NCBI GenBank assembly: GCA_963971305.1
Contig: OZ020308.1
Coordinates: 29,107,275-29,171,274 of the forward strand
Direction of reading: 5' to 3'
DNA from: Arcuatula senhousia
Lineage: Eukaryota; Mollusca; Bivalvia; Mytilida; Mytilidae
DNA: 64,000 nucleotides
In this document: positions 13,101-25,800 of the stretch, piece by piece
Layout: each line of letters opens with the position of its first letter
Numbering within the stretch: the stretch's first letter is position 1
The notes under the pieces: generated by a model
Told to the model about the DNA's origin: nothing
Database searches by the model: none
What the model saw: only the letters and a program-made list of their open reading frames with translations
Position numbers and translations under genes: made by a program

Positions 13101-15479
13101 CAATATTTCTGGCTTTTGTGGGAACCCTGTTTAAGCAATGACGCCCTTATCATTCCATTGAAGCACCCTTTTTACAAGCATTGGTAGCGTACTTGTAAAC
13201 TATTGTAGTGACTAGCGAGCATAACTACCGCTCTCGTCCTCTACAATGGAGCCACTCTTCAATGAAATGCTAAAAACGTTACGGAGAAGCTTTTGGTTGA
13301 CATCCATATGAGATATTATTCTCCCTTAATCTCATATAGTCGAGAAAAATCACACAGTTGCATCCAAAAGCTGTTGCATCGGACCATAAACAAAATTTGA
13401 TGCTAAAAATGAACTCCCCATACCACAATTACCCTGTATATTAATTTTCATTAAAATCGGAGCAAGTCTAATTTTGGCGGGAAATTGCAGCCTTTTTGAA
13501 AATGGCCGACAATAAAAAAAATTTTGATGTCAAAAATCAACTCCTCATACCACTATTACCTTACATACCAGTTTTCGTCAAATTCGGAGTAACTTTAATT
13601 TTGGCGGGAAACAGCGGCCATTTTGAAAATGGCCGATGATGAAAAATTTTTAATGTCAAAAATCAATTCGCCATACTTTCATTATCTTATATACCAATTT
13701 TCATCAAATTCTGAGTAACTTTAATTTTGGCTGGAAATTGGCGGCCATTTAGCCGCCATTTTGAAAATGGCCGCCAAAAAAAATTTCAATTCCAAAAATG
13801 AACTCGGCATACCACTATTACCTTGTAACCCAATTTTTATTAAGAAATAACAAAGTTGACAATTTTAACATTACTATTACAATATACATGGTACAAAGAA
13901 AGATAACTCAATCTTATAAAAAAATAATTTTCGATTTTTTGCAAAATTTTGAAAACGGTAAGTCCGATTTTCAAAATTTTTTTTAAAAATGAAAGGTATT
14001 AAATATCCGCACTTAACTTATAAAGGAATTTTTCCTACCCCTGCCGGATCAGAAATGCTAGGAAAAATTCAACTTCGGTTTCGAGGAGCCATTTTGAGGC
14101 CCTTTTTTGACCTATAAGGGGTCGTTCGATTTCGACGAAAAATACAAAAAGCACAATTTCCCATTCCATACTCTTGATTTATGAAGTTTCAGCTTCCTAC
14201 CTTAAAAGATGTCGAAAAAATGAGGTGGACAAGTTCACGGTCCAGAATACCGAGAAAAATAATAATAACTAGTTCTAATTGTGATCGCAAGCGAGTCACA
14301 TACATGTCCCCTCACGTACCCCTCTTGACAATATTTCTGGATTTTGTGGGAACCCTGTTTAAGCAATGACGCCCTTATCATTCCATTGAAGCACCCTTTT
14401 TACAAGCATTGGTAGCGTACTTGTAAACTATTGTAGTGACTAGCGAGCATAACTACCGCTCTCGTCCTCTACAATGGAGCCACTCTTCAATGAAATGCTA
14501 AAAACGTTACGGAGAAGCTTTTGGTTGACATCCATATGAGATATTATTCTCCCTTAATCTCATATAGTCGAGAAGAGTCACACAGTCGCATCCAAAAGCT
14601 GTTGCATCGGACCATAAACAAAATTTGATGCTAAAAATGAACTCCCCATACCACAATTACCCTGTATATTAATTTTCATTAAAATCGGTGTAAGTTTAAT
14701 TTTGGCGGGAAACAGTGGCCATTTTGAAAATGGCCGACCATAAATAAATTTCAATGTCAAAAATCAACTCGCCATACCACTGTTACCTTATATACCAGTT
14801 TTCATGAAAATCTGAGTAACTTTAATTTTGGCGGGAAATGGCGGCCATTTTGAAAATGGCCGGCGATAGAAAAATTTTGATGTCAAAAATCATCTCGCCA
14901 TACCACTATTACCTTATATACCAATTTTCATCAAAATCAGAGCAAGTTTAAATTTTGGCGGGAAAATCTAGCCGCCATTTTGAAAATGGCCGCCAAAAAA
15001 AATTTTCAATACCAAAAATGAACTCGGCATACCACTATTACCTTGAAAACCAATTTTCATTAAGAAATAACAAAGTTGAGAATTTTTACATTACTACTAC
15101 AAAATACAAAATACAAAGAAAGATAACTCAATCTGACAAAAAAATTAAATTTCGTTTTTTTGCAAAATTTTGAAAACCGTAAGTCCGATTTTCAAAAAAA
15201 AATTTTTAAATGAAAGGTATTAAATGGTCGCACCTAACCTATAAAGGAATTTTTCTTACCCCTGCCGGATCAGAAATGCCAGGTATAAATTCAACTTTGG
15301 TTTCGAGGAGCCATTTTGAGGCCCTTTTTTGACCTATAAGGGGTCATTCGATTTCGACGAAAACTACAAAAAGCACAATCTCCCATTCCATACTCTTGAT
15401 ATATGAAGATTCAGCTTCCTACCTTAAAAGATGTCGAAAAAATGAGGTGGACAAGTTCACGGTCCAGAATACCGAGAAA

Positions 15480-15517
<38 letters not shown>

Positions 15518-15564
15518 GAAACCGAGCAAAAACAATATGTCCCCGACACTTCGTGTTCGGGGAC

Positions 15565-15599
<35 letters not shown>

Positions 15600-16792
15600 T
15601 AGTTCTAATTGTGATCGCAAGCGAGTCACAAAAATGTCCCCTCACGTACCCCTCTTTGTCAATGTCTCTTAGCATTTGAGATAACTTATTATATCCAATT
15701 ATATCCAATGGCGGGAAATGGCCAAAATTAAACTTACTCCTATTTTGATGAAAATTGGATATAATAAGTTATCTCAAATGCTAAGAGACGCTAAAAAAAT
15801 TTGATGTCAAAAATGAGTTCGCCATACCACTTTTACCTTATATACCAATTTTCATCAAAATCAGAGTAACTTTGATTTTGGCGGGAAACGGCCGCCATTT
15901 TGAAAATGGCCGACAAAATAAAAATTTCAATGTCAAAAATCAACTTGCCATACCACTATTACTTTATATACCAATTTTCATCAAAATCAGAGTAACTTTA
16001 ATTTTGGCGGGAAACGGCAGCCATTTTGAAAATGGCCGACGATAAAAAAATTTTGATGTCAAAAATCAACTCGCCATACCACTATTACCTTATATACCAA
16101 TTTTCATCAAAATCGGAGTAAGTTTAATTTTTGGCGGGAAACGGCGGCCATTTTGAAAATGGCCAACGATAAAAAAATGTTGATGTTAAAAATCAACTCG
16201 CCATGCCACTATTACCTTATATACCAATTTTCATCAAAATTGGAGCAAGTTTAATTTTTGGCGGGAAAATGGCGGCCATTTTAGCCGCCATTTTAAAAAT
16301 GGTCGCCAAAATTTTTTTTCGATACCAAAAATGAACTCGGCATACCACTATTACCTTGTAAACCAATTTTCATTAAGAAATAACAAAGTTAAGAATTTTT
16401 ACCTTACTATTACAAAATGTATTGTTCCAAGAAAGATAACTCAATTTGACAAAAAAATTAAATTTCGATTTTTTGCAAAATTTTGAGAACCGTAAGTCCG
16501 ATTTTCAAAATTCTTTTTTTAAATGAAAGGTATTAAAAGTCTACACTTACCCTTTAAAGGAATTTTTCCTACCCCTGCCGGATCAGAAATGCCAGGTAAA
16601 AATTCAACTTCGGTTTCGAGGAGCCATTTTGAGGCCCTTTTTTGACCTATAAGGGGTCATTCGATTTCGGCGAAAAATACAAAAAGCATAATCTCCCATT
16701 CCATACTCTTGATTTATGAAATTTCAGCTTCCTACCCTAAAAGATGTCGAAAAAATGAGGTGGACAAGTTCACGGTCCAGAATACCGAGAAA

Positions 16793-16825
<33 letters not shown>

Positions 16826-19800
16826 TAGCTATAATTTGTGTTGGGATGCCAACACACAAGTCGCCCAAAATCGCCTTGGATACTTTTTCTTCCCATTCAG
16901 TACAATAAAATATGTATAGAAATCAAATTTCATTGAAATCGGACAAAGTTCACATTTTTAAGGGGGGCGGGTGTAGTAAAATGGCCGCCATTTTGAAACC
17001 GGAAGTCGGATTTCAAATCTGGTCACAGATTTGAACTCAGCATACCCGTTTTACCAAGGTGACCAATTTTCAAGACGATCCGATGAAAAAAAATTTTCCG
17101 CCCACTTTTTCCGATGGCCGCCATTTTGAAACGGCGGCCATCTTGAAAATTTCAAAACTTGATTGCACACCTTTGAGTGACCCATTATCCAATCCAATAA
17201 GTGTTATTCAATTTCCTTGAACCGTTTTCTTGTATTAGGGAGGACAGCTTCACGATTAAGAATCAGAAGAATAATAATAATAATAATAATAAGAAACGGT
17301 GCAAAAACAATAAGTCTCCCAAACTTTGTTTTGGGCGACTTAATAATAATAATAATAATAAGAAACCGAGCAAAAACAATATGTCCCCGACACTTCGTGT
17401 TCGGGGACATAATAAAGCTTCAAACTTCAACTTATCGTTGAAACTTTAACCAAAGTAATTCACAAAACAACATATTCTCTTCAAAAAGAAAACTATATAG
17501 TAAACAGCTTAGATACAATAGGATCAACAAAGATCAAGTTGGCCAATACATTCGCATGTTTTAAATACTTACGAATTAAGAAATAATTACGTTACACTAG
17601 TGTAATTCACGTGCAAAAATAAGTATTGCGTTCAAGAGTCTTTATTTACTTGAATATACAGCAGACTAACTTGTACTATATGAAAATGAACCAAAGACAA
17701 AAATACGGAATAAATATTAAGGATTTATTTATTTTCTAAAGATATTAAAATCATTTTTTGGTCTTAAGACCACCATAAGACAACTAATTCGTAGTCTTAA
17801 TTTTAGGATTAAAAATTTGCGATGTCTAAAAATAAGACGTCTTCGATAAACCGATTTAGGACTAAGATTTGTCTATAGACCATCTTTAGTCACGTCTTAG
17901 TCATAAGACACTTTTGTTAAACAGGCCCCGGGTTCTTAAACAATTTTGAATTTAAAATAGAGGCTACCAGGAGCCTGAATCGTTCAGCTGATCCTCTTAC
18001 CAAGTGTGCAACATGGTCTACATGTACTTGGTAAGTAACATTAAAGGAACTAGTTAGGATAAAAGCACCTTTAAGATCAAGAATACAAAGTTACAAGGCT
18101 TTCCATTTGAAAAAAAAACCAAACAAGATAGAATTGCCTCAAAATAGTTAAAGGGGAATAACTCTTACAAGAATGATCTTACTATTTTGACACTGAAATC
18201 ATTTTTGTAGCTCTCAATAAGCTGAATAATTTTGCAATGCTAACTTTTCCTCTAGCACTTACCGTTTTCAAGATAAATTTCAAAAACTGTGAAAATGGTC
18301 AATTTTGACGATTAAGGGGAAATAACTCCTATAAGGAGTTTTCCCACAACTTTAACTCATAGGAGTGTTATATTGAGCTTTTGATACCGAAGAAGGAAGG
18401 TTGCTTTGGATTTTCTTTATCTCTTATACTTTTTGAGCTATAAGCTAAGAACTATGGTCTGACCCCTGTGTTTTATTTTTAGTTACGCCGGCCATGTTGG
18501 TTGGTTGACGTTTACAATATTCACAAACCTGGTAGAGGAAATCCTAAAAATCAAGTGTACAAAATTTCAAAGCAATCCCATCAGTGGTGTTAGAGAAAAA
18601 GATGTTTGAAGAAAAATCAACGATGACAATAGCTCACAATTTCAGCGACAAAAATATTAGAAATTTGTATGGTATATCGTGTCAGACAAGTCTGACCACC
18701 AGGTTTGTGATTACTCTCGGGGACCTCTGGTCCTGGTCCACCAGCAGAGGTTATCGCAAAGTGGTTTCAAAATAACAAATACCAAACCGCGGATATAAAG
18801 GTTAATTTGGATATCGATATTTCAAGGATTAAACTCTCAACTGTAGTATTTGAATCTAAAAATTGGAAGGTCAAATTCCAGAACTATTGAAAAAACGAAA
18901 AGTACTGAAAACCAAAACGTTCGAATAAGTAAGACAAATCCAGCACCGATGATATCGACCATGTGCATTACAAGGAAAGAAACCTGTTTTTTTCAACAAT
19001 TTTGAATTTTAAAAAATCGGAAATTGGTTTCCTTCCTTGTAATGCAAATGGTCGATATCCTCGGTGCTGGATTTGACTTCCTTGTTCGAACATTGGTTTT
19101 GAGTACTTTTCGTTTTCAACAGTTTGGATTTGACCTTCCATTGTTTTGATGTAAGTGCTACTGATGAGAGGTTACTCCTTGAAATATCGATATATAGCAT
19201 ATCCAAATTAACCGTTTATACCCGCGTTTTTGTTTTTGTTATGTTGATCTTATTTATGAATTTTCGGCAATCCTCAATAGGTTTATTACGACTTTTATAT
19301 ATTGGGCATTTAAAATATTTGGTTTTACTCAAACAAGTGATTGACAAAATAAGACATGTCTTAGATAATATACATTGCCAATCTGCAATGTGTGCTTGTA
19401 GGTTTAACATACTTTCAGACTTATTATAAACTACTGAGTATGTTTGTTTTGTAATATACACATTCTGGATGTATACTATGAAGAGACAATTTTTTTTTCG
19501 AAAATACGTATGTTCTAGGACATGCTTCATTTACAATTTGCGAGTGGAGAAGAATTAAATATCTATATTTTTTAATCAATACTTAGATGAATTTGATATA
19601 TAGAATAAAAGATCTCTTATCACCTATTTTAAACTTGGTTCACATGCAGTAGCCAATGAAAGACGTTAATGTCTGTCGTGCACTAAGTTTCATGGTTAGT
19701 GGCACTAACCATGAAGATAGACACCACTTTATTAATTCACCTATATACATACATGTACATCGCAAAAGGGTAATTAATATACTTATTTGAAAACAAAACG

Positions 19801-22800
19801 TGAATTATTCAATTTTCAAATCGTTATTTGATAATTAAAAACACATATCTCATATTTAAACAAATACAGTGAGCCGAAGATCCATAAACCAAATCCAATT
19901 AACTATTATACACATACTGCATGTTGTAGAGGGTACGTGTCACGCCAGAGTACCACACGAGGTAAATGAATCACAGAGACGCAGTCTAATTGTTATATTA
20001 TACTTGCCATCTACGTATTTGAAATGTTACCCCGGACTGCAATCTGACTAAAATCAAATCCATCAATAACTGTTCCCCACTGTCCCTGCATGGTAGATCT
20101 GAAGACGACCATTTCTACTTTCGTTTCTTATGTCCTTTTTCGGAACCCTCTTGTTTAATCATTAGAAGTAATGCTTCCAAAATCCTGGAAGCTGCCATCT
20201 GATTGGTCAATTCAAATGTTCATCAGAACAGAAAGTAGAATGGGATGTCTTCAGATCTACCATGCAGGGACAGTGGGGAACAGTTATTGATGGATTTGAT
20301 TTTAGTCAGATTGCAGTCCGGTGTTACATTCACTAGGGAATAATTAATAGATGTGATTTAATCAGATTGCCCCAGACTGTTACTTCAATGGCTTCACTGT
20401 ACAGTCAGAGAGTGATATATTTAACAGAGGGATGTTGAATCACCCTCCTGTGAGTCCTGTCTGACTAATCAAAATTTAGGAAACGTATGTGAAGTGTAAA
20501 AATGTGACATCATGAATATAGAATGGCCAAATATGTACCACATGCTGTGCACGTATTATAAACCTCGACCGATATCACCCCTCGTGCCGATGGTCCTAGC
20601 GGTGATATATTTGTCTGGAGTTTTTACAGTGTGCGTACAATATTAGGCATATTAAATGTAACTATGAGCTTGTCAAAAGAAACGATGGGTTGTACATGTA
20701 ACATTCAGAAATTATTTTGCTTTAATTTCTTCGTTTTAATGGGTCATGTTTTGATTCAAATGCTGCTGATGAGAGGTTTCTCATTGAAATATCGATTAAC
20801 AGCATATCCAAATTAACAGTTTTTAAAACCGTTTTGGTATTTGTATTTTGGACTATAAACATCACACCTTTAGATACCACCGGATGTATTAAAGGGCCAA
20901 CATATTACCGATAAAAGACAGAGAAAACAAATTACCATACAAAGACAATTGTACATTTGTGTATGTCGTTTGCCTTGAACTAATGTTTTAAAACATAATT
21001 ACCTATAATGCTTAACAGAAAGGCTGCCTTTTTGCTAGATATTCCAAGCAACAGTGCACGATCGACGATATAGATAAACGGTATCCAGTATGCCATCGAA
21101 CTAAACACGTTTCCAATAACCACAAAAAGGAAAGCAAGATTTTTAAACAAACCAAAGTAATCCTTAGCAAATTCAATGACTTTGTTTGTTTCCTTCGTAT
21201 CATTTCCATCTTTAGGATCGGGGACCTTGCAATTCTTATTTGTTTTCCGCTCATCATAATCATGATAATGTTCATTTAATTGGTTTTCGTGATTTATTGC
21301 TTGATCGTCTAAATTTTGAGTTGAATTTGTCGCATTAGATAAATGTCCATTCGTAATGGTTTTAATTTTGGGTCTGCTTATGCCGTTTTCAATTGTTTTG
21401 TTGCCAACAGGAAAAACTTTAGATGCCGTGGATTTGTCGGCTTTGAATGGTCGCACTAATAATCCAAATACAAATCCACCAACGAGTGTCATACCTGCGA
21501 AAATCCACAATGTTTTTCTCCAGTCATATAAATTTACCAGATATTCTATAAGTGGCGGATATGCTATTGATCCGATCCCCGACCCACAAATGGCAATACC
21601 ACTTGCAATTGGTCGTTTTTTGTTAAAATATTCCCCAGCACATACAAACACTGGAAGATACATCAATCCCAGTCCTATTCCTAAAAAGACACAATTGAGA
21701 ATGAGAGCTTTATTTGCCTTTTTGAAAATAAAATAAAAATATAATGCTCCCTTTCAAATAACACCACTGCATTTATGTTATCCATAATAATAATAATAAT
21801 TTGAGGATCTTATATACCGATTTTCACCACATGTAAGTCGTCTCAAGATAAATATAAAAGTTTTTTTCGGGAAATTCTCTTTTCAATCATGTCCATGTTT
21901 CGACTGGAGTTCGCGTTGTTGATTGATATCCAGTATTTTGTGTTTCCATGTTTTACATGTTGTCTGTTTTTGTCCCGTTCTTGTTGGTGTTAACTGGTTT
22001 TGTCTCTGCCCTTTTGGACTTTTGACATTCGGATACCCCATTGGTACCTCTGCTTCTTTAAAAAAAGTAAAGGTAAGACACGAAAAATTAGATCCTAAAA
22101 CTAATCATTTGGTTAGATTTCAAATACCTCCGATTATTCCATATGTCACTATCAGCACATTAACGTTTGGACTAAATGATGCAGACAAAAGTGCAATAGC
22201 TGCTACTATAGTTCCGACTATAATAGGAGGGCGGCAACCAAATCTGTTGATAACTACTCCAATAAATGGCCCTAAAAAGTTTAATCCAGATTATGCTTGC
22301 ATTTCAAATAAGAATTAATGTACAGCTTGTTAATAAAGTGTGAAATATGACGCGTTTTGCAATAAAATTTAGTTCAGTCTACAATTTGTCCATTGCTCTT
22401 ATTATTGGTATGGTATATATGGATAAAAGATAAAAGTATGCCCACGCTGAATGTCCCTGATGTCGACCAGCAAAAGAGAATGAAGAAAGCAAAAAAAATA
22501 TGTTACTTGATTTGTTAAGCTCTCTCGTAGTCTACGAAAGTTATGAGAGAGTAACCTGTTAATATGATTAAGGCCCTGCCTTTTTAGCGAGCATCGAAAA
22601 TCTATACCTCCATGTGCTCGACCATGTCGACCTGCTAAGTTTAACGTAAAGAGGGAACTTTTAAAAAAGGAATTAAATAGTAGCAAAGTCTGACCTCACC
22701 CAACCCAAATCATATGCACTTGAGAAAGTTGTTAAAATAACTACTTATTAAAAATTCAATTATTTGTGCAAATAATAAATCCATGTAACATTCTGGGACG

Positions 22801-25800
22801 ACATTAAGCGGGGACGAAATTATCCATTTCATTGATTACATGACGTCATTTCCTTGTCAGAGTATTTCGCGCTTCTTCAGCAGACCAAAACAACATTCAG
22901 ATTCTGTCAGGTTTTGTGAGATTTTCCGAGTATCAGTGTTTTATTTGAAGCATTGGTAACAGGAGGTACATAAAGAAACCTGGCGGAAAAAACGGTAAAG
23001 TAAAAATATCATGCGGGACTGAGGAGAGTGAGTGAAACCCCACAGGATGGGACTCTTCTTTCATTTTCAGGTAAGAACCTTTTATTTATTATTATGAGTA
23101 GGTTTTATTCAGTAAATTTATGTATTTCTTTATCTTATTTTATCTTACTTAGAATTTAACAAAGCTTGGTCAGTATCATGCATTTGGTATGACTAGTCAA
23201 TGGGACGGTGTTGCCAAAAGCTAGCTCGGTAATTTCCGGAAAATCGTTTTTTCAGCGGAAAAGACCGAATGGTGTTTAAATAAAAATCCGTGTGTAAAAA
23301 TAAACAAGTGGATGAATGAGGGTTTTATCACTGTTTTTGAATTTCAATTTTTATATTTTTGCATAACAGATTATGATGTATTTTTATAAGCCCAGAGTGT
23401 TGATTGTTTTACTTGCTCCGTGCCTATTATTTTTTTCACTCCGTAAAAGTAAACCTGTTCCGGTTTTATCGTCAGTATATTTCTGGCACATCTCAAAACA
23501 TGCGCAATGCCGTAGGGCTCGCATCTGCGATGCTCGCTATAACGCAAAAGGAACGTTAAAACAGAATAACAGAGTTTTATTACGGGAAACATTGATAAAA
23601 GCGCGTTATAACGCGGAAATTAATTTTTAGATTACCAAAATAGGCTTTTGTATTTTTTTTGGCATAAAGTTCAACAATTTTAGCGAACGATTCTTGAACA
23701 AAGCTTGTTCACCTTACAATACATAGTTCCTAATCGGTCCCATATCTAAAAGTCAAATGGTCCCGTAAACATTTGCGGACCGAACCAGAACGTAATCTTG
23801 ATTTGTTATCCGTAAAAGCAGTTTAATAACTACAGATGTATAAGGGTGTAGAAAAAGTGTCGGAAACCGAAATTTCAGTGAAGTTCAAAGGGTCCTAACT
23901 CCTGTGAAAATTTGCGGACCGGAATGACACGATAATTTAATCTTTAACTAATCATGGCAGACTCGCATACCAAAAATCAGTTTAATATCTATATATAAGG
24001 TTTTAAAAAAAGTGCAGAAAATTGATTGTGACAACGAGAAAGCCGGGCCTGACAGACACACAAACGGGTAGACGGAGTGCAAACCTAAAGCCCCCTTCGG
24101 CTTTTGTAGGTAAGGGACTGATAAAAACTGAAGTAAGTTTAAAATGTTCCAACCTTTATTTCTGATACTGTAAAGATGCCACTAAAGCATGGACACGACA
24201 GAGGGAAGCGCCTTCCTGGAAAGAACAGGACGAAAAGGAAAGCGTCAGAAGATTTTAGATCCAGACTGTTTTCGTCTTGTTTTGTCTCTTCTTCATAATG
24301 ATCATAACTCCTAACATAGGGTCCTAACTCCTGTGAAAATTTGCTTTTTCTTATAATCTGCTGCCAAAATAAATTTTTCATTAAAAATCATTTTCAAAAT
24401 ATTGTTTTAGGAAAAAATTATTTCAAAATATTTTTTAAGGAAAAAACTATGTCCCCTTTCAGGTTAAATTACGAGAATGATCATACTAGTTCCGAAAATT
24501 AGTTATTTCCTTTAATTAATTTTTGGAAACAAGAAGATTATGAATAGAGTCTCAGAATTAATGAGACTACTTGTACAATAAGCCGCTGTCTTGTAAGTCT
24601 TCCTCCTGTTGCATGTTATAGGGACGGACTATTTAACTTGAAGGGGGTGGTCTTTGGTTTTTTGTTTTGGCCAGAAAATATTTTGAATGTGTTCCGACAA
24701 CATTTTTTTTTAAGGCATCATAACAGAATATTTTTAATTTTATTTTTAGCATTAATATTATATTTTATATAGCAGAAATCCTTCTTCAGAATACTAGACT
24801 AAGTATTTTTTTTCTTATAATCTGCTGCCAAAATAAATTTTTCATTAAAATCATTATCAAAATATTGTTTTAGGAAAAAATTATTTCAAAATATTTTTTA
24901 AGGAAAAAACTATGTCCCCTTTTAGGTTAAATGGTCGGTCCCTTAATTAAAAGGGAAAAAAAAGCTGAACTACATGTACTTTTCCGTTTTTAGACGATTC
25001 CCTGTAACATACCTTACCTGAACTTAAGCCTAACTGAAATTGATAAATAAATGTTCCTTTAAGGCACTTTTGACACGCTTGATATACTTCACAAATCGTA
25101 CTGCTTTGACCAGTGCCATGTTTCCATCTTCATGCCATTACACTAGTTACGACGGATATACGAATACAAAGCGAAGTCGCACCACCTTTGGAAAGCTTCT
25201 CGTTTCATTCGTGTCGCAATCGTAAGACATAAATGAAACCGATGACACTAAGAAGGCAACATCAATTAAGAAGATGCCTTCACGAAGGCATTACGATAGA
25301 AAGGATGGATAAACGAACAAAATACGAACATGTACCTTCGCACGAACGTTAGGCAGTTTTTAACATGTTAAGAATTTTCTGAGGCACCACGAAGTTTACC
25401 CCGAAGTAAGAAAATTTCCACAGAAGGTGTTAAGATGGAAAAAAGATGGCAACATGAATAGCGCGATCTGGTTACAATCAGTCCCGATTTTGCTAATATC
25501 CATAATCGTGTTTCCTTCGGAGTCTAAATCGGGATAGTGTGACGCCAGCAATACCAATTTAGATCCTGAAGCAAATATGTTAAAAATCTGCCGAAGGTTT
25601 GTTAATCCAGCTTTTGCATCGTAATGCCTTCGTAAATGCATCTTATGATTTCGTCTTTTACATCCTTTTAACAATGGCGGTACGAATAAAACGAAAAGCT
25701 ATCCAATGGTGACGCAAAGGAAACACAATGTCGCAAAGGCCTCGTTCTGTCTTCGTAAGAGTAATGACATTAAATAATGGCATTGAGACGGAAACACGGT

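Larger units (their letters stand above)
12724..17929. mobile_element. Inverted-repeat element split by a nest of hairpin-ended elements
   Basis: The ends GGGACCTGTTTAACAAAA (12724-12741) and TTTTGTTAAACAGGCCCC (17912-17929) are inverted repeats with one mismatch. The whole block interrupts a retrozyme unit. Its own sequence is probably 12724-13035 plus 17415-17929 (about 830 bp). The rest is the nested array 13041-17412. A 'GATGGTCTT' motif recurs inside both halves. The target duplication is not clear. Confidence 0.65.
12165..19014 (-). mobile_element. Retrozyme trimer (about 370-bp units) broken by two nested insertions
   Basis: On the minus strand a repeat of about 370 bp occurs three times head to tail. 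Each unit ends in a hammerhead-like motif (12184-12231, 12554-12599, about 18808-18855). The pieces belonging to it are 12165-12723, 17930-17956 and 18641-19014. Removing the two insertions (12724-17929 and 17957-18640) restores the 370-375-bp spacing. The body contains a CTGCTGGT...CCCCGAGG segment also found in the 357-bp retrozymes at 38625. Small tandem elements with type I hammerheads are known in metazoans as retrozymes. The boundaries are approximate. Confidence 0.75.

Noticed and set aside
15396..15708. Frames rich in poly-Ile, poly-Asn or poly-Tyr
   Set aside because: Translations of AAT microsatellites.
12724..17929. Autonomous transposon with transposase in the 5.2-kb block
   Set aside because: All the extra length is explained by nested non-coding elements. 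No transposase motif was seen on either strand.
21923..22318. 131-codon plus-strand frame
   Set aside because: It runs antisense through transporter exon 2 and a retroelement tail. The minus-strand exon explains the conservation.
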